From Galerina marginata (taxonomy: Eukaryota; Basidiomycota; Agaricomycetes; Agaricales; Galerinaceae), in assembly GCA_023014335.1 (NCBI GenBank), contig JAECYW010000004.1, positions 2,108,001 through 2,172,000 on the forward strand: DNA of 64,000 nt, read 5' to 3'. This document shows positions 47,902 to 59,814 of this stretch, piece by piece. The stretch's first letter is position 1; every line of letters begins with the position of its first letter. The notes beneath the pieces are model-generated. The model was not told where the DNA came from. It saw only the letters and a program-made list of their open reading frames with translations, and searched no databases. The translations under genes were made by a program, and so were the position numbers.

Positions 47902-50081
47902 TCATTTGGAGGAATCGAGAATGCGAATAGTTATCTTGCCTCCAGTCGTAGTGGAGATAAGGTGTTGCCAGGCCACATCCGAATCGACGGTGATTAATTC
48001 CTGACGATCCACAGACGAGACGGAGGTGGAGCGTGTTCGTCCTTTTACTGGGGATGATTGAGGGCTTGGCGAGACGAAAGCAATACCGAAAGATTGTGAC
48101 AGGGGCACGCCTTCTTGCGCGACGAATTTGTTATAAAGTCGTTGCCGAATATCAGCTAAAGGCGTCTCTCTCGAAATGCGAAGCATGATGATAGAGGAAT
48201 TATGGGCGGCTTTAATAGAAACTAAACCGGGGGACAGAGAGTCCGAGGTGACAGTGGTTGAGATTGTTAAAGACATCGACACTGTAGAGGCCGTCGGGGT
48301 CGGGGAAGGAGGTCTATTAAATGACATTCGGTTGGATTCGGGCGTGCTTGGTAAATCCAAATCCTGGTTGACGATAGGGCTGCCCGGGATTTCTGGGAGA
48401 TAGGAAGTTGGGCGAGGGAAGGCATCCAAAATAGAATTGCAGTCATCTTCGCCATCTGAGTAGATAGAGAAATCCGAGATTGACAATGGTGTGGAAATGC
48501 GAATCCGTGACTGCGTAGATTGTCTGTCTTTGGGTGGAATGACTGCTTGGGCGGAGTCAGTTGTCATAAAAGTGGAGATGCTCGCGATAGAAGCCCTGAA
48601 CTTCTCCTCTTTGATTCGATGAGGTAGACCGATGTCCAGTCCGTCCAGGAAAGCGTTAGCCCTGGAGTCCAGTGATGTCGTTGTCTGCCACGATTCTCTG
48701 ATTGATCGGTCGTCTAGAAAGTAAGTGAGTGACAAAAAAGGTCAAGAATCGACAGCTTGATTACCAGTTTTCTGATCCTTGTATTGATTCAATGGTTGTC
48801 CCACAATTTGGCAGCTACGATGGGCCTTGCGTTCGGTGGTAGACGCCCGCGACCTCCGTGGCATAGGAAGAGCAAGATAACCCTCTGAAGTCTTCGAGAG
48901 CATCTCCCGCTCTTCTGGCAGGACTTCCAGAATAGAGCTTGGTCGTTCTGTCGCTTGTTGCGGGTTGTAGCCAAATACAATTGACACCTCTTCAACAATT
49001 GCAGGAGTCATCGACCCCGCCGATCCGCTATCCGAACCTCCATCGGAATGAGTTGAAGAAGAATCGGAGGACGTGACAGACAGGGTACGACGACGAGGTC
49101 TGTAGGTCGTGGTAGTTTCATCACTACGACTTGACCTCCTGCTGGAAGCTGGATATCGCGAGACTTCGGTGATATCAGTCGACTCTGAAGGCGAATGAGG
49201 CCGTTCCATCGAAGAACGGTATCTGCGTCCGGGGCTTTTGACGGGGGAATTGGGCAACGATCGTAAACTGGCCTCAGGAGACTTGCTGACCAGAGAAGGA
49301 GTAGATTCAGAGAAATACGAGGTGAAGACGCTGTTCGTAAGGGAATTGCGTTTGCCTTTATGGGAGCTCTCGAGGAGATCGTAATCCCTTCTCCAGAGGC
49401 CAAAGAAATCGGTGACGATGGTGCTGGCACGGATCTCCTGAATGAGGGCGGGCATGGCATCTGAGAATAACGTTTCGACAAGATTACGGAATTCGTTCTG
49501 ACGATTGTCGATGGTGGTTTGGCTGGCACGGAAAATTGTCCCTTTCTTGCTGAGCTTGGGCAGGTGGTCATGAATGTTTTGGGCGACAGAGTTTGGATCA
49601 GGGCCTGGGGGAAGTGAATCCCAAGAAGACGCCATATCTGTCTTATAGAGCCCGTTGAAGTTCTTGACGCCTTTCCCCTGCTGCAGACGTGTTTTCTTTT
49701 CACGAGCCGCCCTTCGGTATTCCAGCTCGAGAGTTTCTTGCAGCCACAGGCAATCTTCCCATCTACGCCAGATATCATACTCGGTCTGCCTTCCACGGGA
49801 CGAGGCAGACATGTTATCGTCGGACACGATGGGGGAAATATGCATTCCATGGTGGTAGCTTCCATCTTATAAAACAAAAGCCGATTGGAAACAAAGTCAC
49901 ATAGGTGACTAACGTACTCACTTGATTTCGAAGTGGAGAGAAATTCTACAGAAAAGCGTGAAGGTGGGGCACGCAAGACTGCCCTTTTATATTGCTATTT
50001 GCAATGTCAAGCACTGTCGATGGAGAATGCAGATCAAGTACCTACATCTGAAGGTAAGCCCGTGTCCGTCGCAAGATTCAT
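47902..50081 (-). CDS. Conserved basidiomycete protein with C-terminal PB1-like domain
   Basis: The proposed first exon starts at 50081 (MNLATDTGLPSDV) and joins over a 63-nt intron to LRAPPSRFSVEFLSTSK; this exon is inferred. Then a large exon gives SSRGRQTEYDIWRRWEDCLW, LQETLELEYRRAAREKKTRL, FRASQTTIDNRQNEFRNLVE, ALIQEIRASTIVTDFFGLWR. The middle is Ser/Arg/Pro-rich with repeated RRxS sites. A third part (48735-47902) has a Ser/Pro tract, then a ubiquitin-fold PB1-like domain: IKAAHNSSIIMLRISRETPL, ADIRQRLYNKFVAQEGVPLS, ending GGKITIRILDSSK. The pattern IxxKxxYxxxIxxLRxxxxxxLxxIxxRLxxKF is typical of fungal PB1 domains such as those of Bem1/Scd2, so a polarity or NADPH-oxidase-related scaffold is possible. 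Function is otherwise unknown. Confidence 0.78.
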
Positions 50082-51851
50082 GCCCTGAATGATGAAGATG
50101 AGATCATTATTCCAACGTAAAGTGGACGTTGAATTCTATTCACATTTTCCGTGAGCAGCATCCCTGTAGGATAGAGATCGGTAAACGAAGAGGTCGTTTA
50201 CAGGATAATAAGACTAAAGGTCGAGTCGTTATTTCAAAGAAATTGAAAAATGGCTTGAGATAACACGCACATTGTACTGGGCAGGACTGCTTTAACAGTC
50301 TGCGACCAAATCAGAAGGGTGGACAACCTATCGTCGACAATGTCGTCTGGGACAGCGAAAAGCAGACAGTGGCAATGCGAGAAGAAGGAGGGTGCTGAAT
50401 AAGAGCAATACGGAGACGGGGAGAATCATGCAACATTTTGCAAGACACTTTCTTATTGTCTTCGACGATTTGGACCATCTGTATCCTTCGGAATCGGAGG
50501 AGAGAGGTAAATGAGGAAATTGAGCCGGCTCAGATCATTTTGAAGTCACGTTTCTGCTATATATGGTCGTTGCCATCATTGCGCTCAGCTTCATGTGCCT
50601 TTCTTATTGTCTTTTCACCCAGTCATATTCAGGAGCATCCACGCCGACTTTCTTTGCGAAATTGCCGTATAGATAGCAAGACTCAAATTCTTCACACAGC
50701 TTTTTGCGCAATATTTCTGAAGTCAAGTTCGAGTCAGCGCGGAGACCTTCGCACTCCAGATCGCCTTCTTGGATGCAGTCCTGCAACCAATCACACAGAC
50801 GTGCAGTGGCACGCACTGACCTATGGTTGCCGCAATTACACAACGCCAATGTTGACGAGCCGTTCGCCAAGCTGTTGGTACCGTCCTATTATCATAATCC
50901 ATTCGTAAGTACAACATTCTACTGGCTATTCATCCGAGACTATCTTCATAATAAACACCCCCAGATCCAGATCCTCTTTTTGTGATGTCGGACTTGTAAG
51001 CTGCAGCCATACAGGCTCCTTACAACATTGGCGACTCCTTTGGCCTCAGGCCTCAGTCTTCAGCTGGTTACTCGCCCTCGTGAACATCTTTCGCGTCGTC
51101 TTCGAATCACCCCCCTCACTTACTAGATGCGTTAGTGAGCCGAAAAATGAAGACTGCTGGTAAAGCTTTCACTCCTTTCCTCTTGATGGTCAGTATCGCA
51201 TCTAGTCTATCTGGTAGTCACGGGGAACTAGCCGATCAACTCTGACTCTCGCAATAGCTTCGCAGGCTGTAATCTTGCATCAATGACAAATGCCCTCCTC
51301 GCTCTCATTGTTATACCGACACTGTCACACTACCCTCAGCGGTGGTTTAAGTACCGTTTAAAACGTTTAAACCCATGAAGTCGAAAACTAACGTCAGTAT
51401 ATATATCCATTATTATGACGCGCCGGCCGTCCTCTACAGCCTCCTGTCGCTGGATATATTTACTCAGAATGTGCAGGTAGCGACAAGTCAGTCGAGTTCC
51501 TCCCATATGCATGACAAAAATATTGCACTCCGCCTGCACATGGAACCAGATATTCTCAGTGTCTTCTTCTATTTGCCGACGCCTGGGAACGATACCGCCG
51601 AACTCATCATATCTAATGGTTTATTTTTATTTTTTCGTTGTATCTCGTTCTAATATTAGACTTTTCATTCAGATAGTATTCATAGTTCTCTCCTCCACCA
51701 TGCTTCGCACAGGAACGCCTCACGAAACCTGTCTTCTTATCGGCCTGTAATACGCATGGCGTACAAAAACCTTCTTTCCAGTTCGGGGTTAAAACTGGGA
51801 TATATGAACCTCGGCTGCAAGGAGCTTCTTTCTTCCTTCGAAACCTCCACC
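50082..51851. other. 1.8-kb intergenic stretch, one weak minus-strand frame
   Basis: A minus frame at 50604-50870 (88 codons) reads like a protein (LCDWLQDCIQEGDLECEG and YLYGNFAKKVGVDAPEYDW), but I recognise no family and see no supporting exons. The remainder is probably the promoters of the PB1-like gene and the OPT transporter. A short frame near 51146 (MKTAGKAFTPFLLM) does not extend. Confidence 0.4.
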
Positions 51852-54800
51852 ATGGCCACAGTTGAACCTGGTTCCCCTCGGAGTCTCGACTATGAAAAGC
51901 GGCTTTCATCCGACGAAAAGAAGGACAGCAAGCAAGTCGAGGTCGTGGACGACGGAGACAGTGGTTTCGGTGTATTGGAGAATGAACGAGACATTGCTAC
52001 CCATGTCATCACACTTCACGACGACCCAACTTTGAATCCGTGGACCTTGAGAGCTTTCATCATTGGTATTGGCCTTTCGGCTTTTGGTGGAGTTCTAGGT
52101 ATGTTGTCTAGTGACTGCATATATGATGCATCTGAATTTAATGATTAACACAGCTGAGATTTACTACTTCAAACCTGTAAGGAAAATGTCCTATCTTTCA
52201 TGCCTGACATCGCTGACGATCAATTTAGCAAACCGTGTTGGTATCGACTATGTTTTTGGCAATTATATCGTACGTCCTGGGAATTGCGATGGAAACAGCG
52301 ATACCGAGTCGTGGGATCTTCCGCTACCTCAATCCTGTCAGTAGGTGGTTTGTTAGCCTTTGGCATCTTCTCATCCCTCGGATAGCACCCGTTCAACAAG
52401 AAGGAAAATGCATTCATCGTCATCATGTCCAGTGCTGCTGCTAATTCAGCCCTTGGAACCGAAGTCCTGGCCGTGCAGCGCCTGTTCTATAACATTACAC
52501 CCAATCCCGGAGCCAGTATTTTGTATGCCAGGCTCCACTCATATTCAAATGCTCTTTCTCATCTTTTCTTTCAATAGCTTGCTGTTTTCTAGTCAGCTTT
52601 TGGGTAGGTCATAACCAGTGTTCGCTTCACTTGTATAATCACACTACTTCTGCCCAGGCTATGGCATCGGGGGACTTTTCAGGAGTAAGTCTAGCACCTT
52701 CCTTGCTTTCTTACTTTATTCATTCTGGGTCAATTAGACGTCCTCCTCTATCCATCGAAGATGTTATACCCAGGCATCCTGCCCCTTGTTTCCATGTTCG
52801 ATGCTCTATTCAAAGATGCATCAGGAGCGCAGAAGAAACTTCGACTGTTCTGGATAGCCTTCGCTGTGTAAATAATCCTCTTGTCTTCCTGTCGCATTCA
52901 TTGAGAAAGTTGCCAGAATTTTCGTCTGGGAGCTCTTCCCTGAATGGATATTCCCTCTCCTCACAGGTTTCTCGATATTCTGCATTGCGAACCAAAAATC
53001 TCCAGACTTCACACGAGTATTTGGTGGTTCGAACGGAAACGAAGGCCTTGGACTCCTGTCGATTTGTTTCGATTGGCAGTATATCTCTGGAGGTATGTAA
53101 ACTTCCAAGTTGTTGACTAGTACGACAGAGTCTTACATATGTCCCAGGTTACAATCCCATGGCAATCCCATTGCGTGCACAGTTCTCCAACCTTATTGGC
53201 TATATTCTCTGCATGTACGTATAAGTTTCTGTTTTGAACTTACTAAACATAACCTCTTTGTCTTTAATAGGGTTGTTTTCTGTGCCGTGTATTATAAGAA
53301 CATTTGGCAGTCCAAGAGCTTTCCTTTCGTGAGTTTCAGAGCTGGTTCTCGTTAACTTCATCTCATTTCCGCAATGTTACTTCATAGCTCTCCCAAGAAC
53401 TTTTCTACGCAAACGGAACTGTTTATGACCAGCTGCTCATTTTAAACGATAAGCTCGAAGTCGACCCGACATTGCTGGCTGAGCAAGGATTGGTATGTTT
53501 CTCGTTCGTCTGACATTCGTGAGCTAAACTTGCCCTACAGCCATTCTATGCCGGAACTTGGGTTGTCCAGCTCTTGACGACTAACCTTGGAATGGGCGCG
53601 ACCTTTGCTCACCTTCTCATCTGGAACTTCGATGATATGAAAGATGCCTGGAGCTGGATGTCTCCTTCTGGAATACGAAGGATGTGGAAGAACTTCAACT
53701 GGAAGTTCTGGCAAGATGATGGTATGCGGGAGAACCTGCAAGATGATGAGAACCTTGACCCTCATTACCGCGAGATGTTGAAGGTGGGGTTCATGGAATT
53801 AACCTCATTCTTCTTCTAATCAGTTTTCTTCTTATACCGCAGTATCCCGACGCTCCCAACAGCTGGTATTTGGTGACGCTTGCGATATCCATTATTATGT
53901 CTCTTGTGATCATTTACAAGACCGATTCCACCTTGCCATGGTATGTTTGTTACTTTTGTTGCGTCACGAGTAAGTTTTGACCGGCGGTAAAGGTGGGGCT
54001 TCCTCGTCAGCGTAATCCTTGCCACCGTATCCATTCTCTTTTTCGGCACGCTCTATGCCATCACTGGTCTGCAATTTATTATCCAGCCTTTTATCCAGGT
54101 ATGAGCTGTTGAGCCCGCCACGGAATTGTTCCACTAAGTGATTTTCAACAGATGATTGGAGGGTTCATTCACCCCGGAAAACCAATGGCAAATATGTATT
54201 TCGTCCTCTTTGGCTACAGTAAGCACGACTTATACGATAGTTTCTTCATTTTTCTAAGAAAACCTTTCTAGATTCCGTAAATCAAGCCCAGCTGTTATTG
54301 CGCGACCTCAAGATTGCCCAATGTGACTCGCTGCCCCACCTCTCAATGTATCCGTCGTTTAATCTGTTACATCGCCCACAGACACCAAATTGCCACCCCG
54401 CGCTGCGTTTACCGCACAGATTATCGGCACGTTGTTTGGAAGCGTTCTCAACTTCAGTTCGTGTTTCCGTTGCCGATGACTTTCCTGGCACTGATCAATT
54501 GTTCCAGTCCTGATGAATTCCATCATCGACAATCAAAGAGATATCCTTTTGTCAGTAGAAGGCACAAATGTCTGGTCAGGGCAACAACCACAACAATACA
54601 ATTCGCAAGCGATTGCCTGGGGTGCTTTGAGGTAACCTTTATTGTGTTTGTCGGTCTTGGCTCGCCGTTGCTGATCTTTCGACCACAATAAAGTCATGAA
54701 TTGTTCGCCATCGGAAAGCGTTATCAGTTCGTTGCATGGGCGTATTTGATTGGATTCCTCGTTCCTATTCCATTCTGGATCGCCTACAAGCTGTGGCCAA

Positions 54801-55337
54801 GGTTGCGAACCGATTACTTGTACACCCCTGTGATTTGGTGTGTTAATCGTGGTTCCCATAGTTTCTGGTTAAACTAATACCTGGACGCAGCTACTACATT
54901 GGCTGGCTCTGCGTCGGCATCAATTCCTCCATATTTTCCTATTTCTCCATTGCATGGGTGTCCCAATGGTGGTTGCGAACGCGCTACCCTCGTTGGTTCA
55001 CCAAATACAACTACATCCTTGCTGCAGCTCTGGATGGAGGAACTCAGGTACGCTCTTTGAAGTTTTTCATCTTCACTCTTCTCATTACACACGCTGGATG
55101 CAGGTGATGATTTTCATTCTTTCGTTTGCCGTGTTTGGTGCCTCTGGGGATTCGCACCTGTTCCCGCAATGGTCCGTAATGATCATTTTGTGTCTCTCGT
55201 GATGTATCTAACCATACCGTTTTATAAGGTGGGGTGCTAATCAGAACGGTGAGTCTTTCTAACTATAGCTACAGTTCATTAGGGCTCACTCAACTTCTGC
55301 AGGCAATTACGATAGGTGTGTTCTGATTGACTCCTGA
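51852..55337 (+). CDS. OPT-family oligopeptide transporter
   Basis: A multi-pass proton-coupled plasma-membrane importer of tetra- and pentapeptides (OPT family). The chosen Met gives MATVEPGSPRSLDYEKRLSS; an in-frame upstream start at 51756 is less likely. The order is DDPTLNPWTLRAFIIGIGLS, FGGVLAEIYYFKPQTVLVS, NPHPFNKKENAFIVIMSS, LAVQRLFYNITPNPGASIL, YPSKMLYPGILPLVSMFDAL, YNPMAIPLRAQFSNLIGYIL and PFYAGTWVVQLLTTNLGMGA. Then come DAWSWMSPSGIRRMWKNF, MIGGFIHPGKPMANMYFVLF, ALSHELFAIGKRYQFVAW and IPFWIAYKLWPRLRTDYLY. Near the end lie CVGINSSIFSYFSIAWVSQW and LDGGTQVMIFILSF, then GNYDRCVLID. The HPGKPMANMYF motif near TM 12 is characteristic. More than ten introns interrupt it, so the exact exon list needs RNA evidence. 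Confidence 0.9.
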
Positions 55338-55699
55338 TCGAGCTGTTGCACATTTGGGTGGGGATTTGACGAAATTTACCTCTCCACTTGCGGCACGATA
55401 TTGCATGAAATCTGTAGAACAAAGTTTACAATTCTACTCAAGCTTCACAAATGAATATTGAATGAGCGTCATGAGTTGAGGATCGCAATTAGACGCTCGC
55501 GTTGTCACACAAGAGATCAAACCGTTACAAACAGAACAATGACGTCAGGAATGATTAGCCTCGCAGATTCCACACACACCGTCGACCACGATCCTCGTTG
55601 TTTAGGCGCCTTATCAACACTACTTGCAGGCATTATAACACGTTCCAATCTGGTTAAAAGAGTCCTGATACGGGGGGATACACATAAACGCCTCACGAC
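55338..55699. other. Intergenic region
   Basis: About 360 bases between plus-strand genes; likely 3' end and promoter. Confidence 0.5.
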
Positions 55700-57256
55700 A
55701 TGACACAGCACCCAACCACCCGTTCAAGAACAAAAGCAACCTTTGAAGAGGGCGTGATTCCGAAACAAGAAGATTCGTGTAGCTATCCTCAAGTTGAACC
55801 AGGGATTGAAGATACGGAGTGGGAAGACGAAGAAGATTTACGGATAGGATGGGACAGAGTCCCGGTACCCCGGCAGAGCAGTGTAGGAGATGGTACAAGC
55901 GCTCGGGCGACACCACGCAAACGAAAGAATATTGTGCGTGGATCTAGAAAACAACCCCCCCTTCCACCATCTCCAAAGCCTGTTACTCCTCGCCAGAAGA
56001 CCGCTGACCCCTCGGTCTTTGCTCGAGAGGCCTTGGTCAACGAGACCTTGAAAGGAGCCTCTTTCACAAGCCGCTACGCGCTTGATGTATTCGGCACGGC
56101 CATTCACCTCTTACGCAAACCCCTTTCAATCCTCCTATTCTTATGGCTCCTGGCAATCATTGTTGGTCGAATTTCGACCACTCTTCGAGCTGCATTTGCT
56201 CCACTTTGCGTCATCCCAGGCATTTCGAGTTCTCCCATGTGCCGCACTTGGGACACTGTTTCTTCACCGCCGTCTGGTAAACGGATTTCGCAATGGGCCG
56301 ACTATCCAAAATTAATCGATGTACAGAGCAAAACGTTCGAGCAACTGATCGACGATTCTGTTGGGGGATCTGCTTTGTCGTTGGAGATTAAAAAGGCGGA
56401 AATGGCAACGACAGATTTGATTGCCCTCGTCCGAATCAGCCAATTGAGAGCAAGAGATTCTTTAGCATCGTCTCTTGCCGACTTTGTCGAAGATGCTAAA
56501 AGGACGGGGCGAGGTTTACAGAAATTGACATCAAAAGTTGGAGGAGCCGTCGACAAGTAAGCAGAATTCTTAAATACCTATCAACATGCTCATGGTAGTA
56601 TCAGCATCATGGCCGTGAATGATTACGCCCTTCAATCCATCGAGAGCACACGGGCCAATCAACCATCTCCTTGGTCACTTTCTGGTCTTGTGCTCTGGAA
56701 ATCGCCCAGGAAAACCATCAACGAAGTCGTAACCAAAACATTTGAAGAAGCTATGGATGTCCTTTCCAGCAATATGGAACGCCTGATTATCGAAGCTGAA
56801 AATAACCTTCAAAACCTGAACGCGCTTGAGGAGAGACTTGCTACGCTGCACGAAATTATTTCCCGTGAAGATTCGTCACTCTCGTCTGCAAAAACCGAGC
56901 TTCTTGCAGAGCTCTGGACCAAACTCGGAGGCAATCGGAAAACCTTACGAAACTTCGAAAACCATTTGGCGCTCTTGAATGGGTTGGGAGAGTATAGAAA
57001 ACAAGCTTTGGTCCACGTCGTTGCCGCTTTGCAGGCGTTGCGAGCTATGAGTGAAGACATGGAAGATATGCGAGAGCGGGTCGCGGCGCCAAACCTCATT
57101 GGATCAAATGTTCCGGCCGAAGTCCATATGAAGAGCATCAGGATGGGGTTGGATAGACTGCGTGAAGGCAGGATCAGAGCTAAGAAACTGGAGGATGCAG
57201 CAGTAAGGCGCGTCCTGTCGCTCAACGGGTCTGACGGTGAAGGAGACGAAGCTTAG
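55700..57256 (+). CDS. Single-pass membrane, coiled-coil protein of unknown function
   Basis: Exon 1 begins MTQHPTTRSRTKATFEEG, continues with an acidic patch (DTEWEDEEDLRIGWDRV), a basic linker (TPRKRKNIVRGSRKQPPLPP) and ASFTSRYALDVFGTAIHLL. One hydrophobic helix follows, PLSILLFLWLLAIIVGRIS. After ADYPKLIDVQSKTFEQLID the chain is coiled coil. A phase-2 intron ending near 56599 joins it to exon 2, NISIMAVNDYALQSIES. Exon 2 continues with helices such as ERLIIEAENNLQNLNALEER, LATLHEIISREDSSLS, LRNFENHLALLNGLGEYRKQ, and ends SLNGSDGEGDEA. Topology suggests a nuclear-envelope or ER membrane protein with a long helical luminal or cytosolic rod. That is inference; no known family was recognised. 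Confidence 0.82.
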
Positions 57257-57363
57257 GACAGTTTCCGAGTGACTGAAGAGAAGTTCCATTCTGTATCAGA
57301 TTATTAATTCATAAAGTAAATTATAGTATTTATGGGTCACGTACGGATAACCATTCTTATCTT

Positions 57364-57996
57364 TCATGTCGGGTTACTAGACCCCCCTGGTATATTTGGT
57401 TCTGTACGCGAACCGGTCCCATGGCCATTAGCAGAGGTAGGCTTCCTTAGCAGCTCATCTAGGAGAGCCGCCACCTTTGTTTTAGCGTCTTCTCTCTCTT
57501 CCTGAACGACTTTCAGCTCTGCGTCTCGTCGATGGGCTATCTGCGCCTCATCGGAGAGGAGGAGCAACAATTTCATTGAATGAGTAATCGAGAGTAAAGA
57601 GTTTGCAGCCCGTATCTGTCCTTCTTAAAGGGACCATTTCCATCATACAACGATCAAATGGGCTTACCATGGATTCCGCACGCGATTCCGCCTGGAACGA
57701 CTCTTGCGCCACACAAAACTTGTCCTTGTTGGAAATCTGAAAGAACGGATTGAAGTATATTCGGGAAAGTTTGAGCAAGATATACGCACAGATGCCAGAC
57801 TGACAAGGTCTACCATTCCATCAACAAGAGTCTCTACCTCCATGTCGACCTTCTTGTTCCATTCCTCTTCGATCGCGTCGAGATATTCGGCAGAATTCTG
57901 ATCCACGAGAGATTGTGAGCCGGTTCCTCGTTGTAGCAAGTTGGCAGTAGGAAGGGCCGAAGGACGAGAAACGTCCGTTTGTGGGACCTCGGCCAT
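57364..57996 (-). CDS. MED22: Mediator complex subunit Med22 (Srb6)
   Basis: A head-module subunit of Mediator, which bridges activators and RNA polymerase II in the nucleus. The start at 57996 gives MAEVPQTDVSRPSALPTANL, then LLQRGTGSQSLVDQNSAEYL, EEEWNKKVDMEVETLVDGMV and DLVSLAS. After an intron it reads ISNKDKFCVAQESFQAESRA. After another it reads IRAANSLLSITHSMKLLLLL, SDEAQIAHRRDAELKVV, and a tail with LLDELLRKPT. The block DxxVDxxLxxLxDxxxxI... and the pattern VDxxVETLVDGMVDLV fit Med22 well. The stop is at 57364-57366. The gene is tail-to-tail with the one-TM protein gene. Confidence 0.9.
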
Positions 57997-58165
57997 GGCA
58001 GTTTGAGTTTCGAACAAAAGTTTCGAATTTGTTGGGCTTTGCAAGGGTGATGTTGACGCGTTATGTCACGTCACGTCACGCAGTATTTAACAAAAGACGT
58101 TGGGGTTACATCTTTCGAATATCGCTCTTTCTTTCCCCCATATCAGCAAGACGCAAGACTGCATC

Positions 58166-58529
58166 ATGTCCGACAAAGGTTCCTCCGACTCTTCTAAAGG
58201 ATTCACGTACACGGGCAGTGGCACCAATAGTCAGGTCAGCATACAGTGTTGATCTCTTTTCCATGTCACTGACGACCCCTGTTGCCTTTGAAGGGTAACC
58301 ACTGGTGTAGCAGGGAGGGAACCAACGGTAGTAGCGGTTATCATTACTCTAACACGTAAGGAATGATTCCTACCTATACACAAATGCGCGACGTGTTGAC
58401 AAGGCCATTCCGTGTAGCAATGGCAGTTATTACTACCAGAACCCCAATGGTTCGACCTATTACAACAATGGCAGTGGTCAATCAACCTACACTTCTCCCA
58501 GCGGTCATACCAAGTCCACTGGAAAGTGA
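58166..58529 (+). CDS. Small Asn/Gly/Ser/Tyr-rich protein, tandem copy 1
   Basis: Three exons (58166-58234, 58294-58355, 58418-58529) with introns in phases 0 and 2. The protein starts MSDKGSSDSSKGFTYTGSGT. Exon 2 gives GNHWCSREGTNGSSGYHYSN. Exon 3 gives NGSYYYQNPNGSTYYNNGSG and ends GHTKSTGK. No hydrophobic signal peptide is visible. The composition suggests a disordered or aggregation-prone secreted-like or wall-associated protein, but without a signal it may be cytosolic. A second gene 850 bases downstream has the same layout. Confidence 0.75.
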
Positions 58530-59385
58530 TTGCTAAGGGTAAGTTGTTGGAACATCCTTTTTCTTTATCTGTTATCGAGTTTGATTTAAGACGACCACAA
58601 GGCATTGATATGTTGACCAGGCATTACCTTCATTGTCTATGACAAATCCCCTGTAGTACCACAGTTTCATATGGGAGAATCACAGCCTCTGACATTAATG
58701 TTGACTGGTTTCACTTGTCCTTGAGGAAAGATTCGAAAATGTCAAAACTGAGGCTCTGAGTGGCCCTTGAAGTGGCTGCATTCTGATCTCTAGTATGTAA
58801 TGGCGGGCAAGCCTTTGAGGTCAGAATTTTACATCGTCAGCGCATGGCCATGGGGGACAATTCTGAGCTAAGAGTTCGTGGCAAACTAGGACCCGGATTC
58901 CGGTGTACGACTACCCTCGTCTTCGTTGCTGGATAAGTGCTTAGCAATCTCTGAGAACCTACGAAATTTCCATAGAGGCGCGCGAGCGAGACAATATGCC
59001 TCAAAAATCGATTTAGTGACCACGATCCTGCCCATACGCGTACGCGTCGCGGACTCGCGGAGTGATCAGCCAATCAAAAGGGCTCTTTTCTCGTGAGAAA
59101 AGGATTGCTCTCATTTATTATATAGATAGATAGATGTGGTCTGAACCTTTTAGTAAATATCTCTTGCTTGCATGATTCTTCGTAAGTTATGTGGGTTTCT
59201 ACTCGAGGCTAAAAATCTAGCTCAAAGAACACCGGGCCGACCTGATAGGCCCAGAGCCGGCCCTGAACTCATTACGTATGTAACTAAAGGTCTCCTTCCC
59301 ATGTCAATATAGCGAGCTCCTTACCAACTCCTTACCCCTTACCACTTCCTAATTCCCAAATTTCAACACCCAGTACAGTTCGAGG
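58530..59385. other. Spacer between small tandem paralogues
   Basis: About 850 bases, including a short GATA-rich microsatellite (about 59120-59136). No gene is supported. Confidence 0.5.
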
Positions 59386-59814
59386 ATGGCTAGCGTTGAC
59401 CACCAAGGCCTTGGCCACAAATTTGAAGCCGTCGAAGCCACCGCCCCGGATGGCGCCCAGTATGGTGAACTCCCTATCTTAGGTCGCGGCATTAATGCCA
59501 AGGTACTCGGTCCTCTTCCTTTCCTCTTACTCATCTTGAACTCAGTCTTAATCACTGATTTTGTGTAGGGTGACGCCTGGTGCCGCCATAGTCCAGAAGG
59601 CGACTGCTACCACTATCTTAATTCGTGGGTGCTATGAATAACTTCCAGCTGAGTGTAGATTGCATTGACTGTCGCCAGGAATGGAAGTGTCTTCTTCCAG
59701 AATCCCAACAAATCAACATATTATTGGGACCCCCGAGGCTATTCTCGCTACACCTCCAGCGATGGAAGGGAGTTCATCATTAACAATCCCAACCTGGAAG
59801 GTATGTTTGAGTAA
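59386..59814 (+). CDS. Small Asn/Ser/Tyr-rich protein, tandem copy 2
   Basis: Exons 59386-59502, 59569-59624 and 59679-59814 with introns in the same phases (0 and 2) as copy 1. It starts MASVDHQGLGHKFEAVEATA, then GDAWCRHSPEGDCYHYLN, then NGSVFFQNPNKSTYYWDPRG and SRYTSSDGREFIINNPN. Matching positions with copy 1 are W-C, YHY.N, NGS...QNPN.STYY and YTS..G. An intron after NPNLE would extend it by about 40 codons; the simpler stop is at 59812-59814. Function unknown. Confidence 0.72.

Noticed and set aside
49008..49976. 322-codon minus-strand frame
   Set aside because: It overlaps the PB1-like gene in another frame, has no family motif, and the gene's own frame carries the conserved blocks.
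59120..59136. GATA microsatellite as a regulatory array
   Set aside because: It is too short and simple to claim function.
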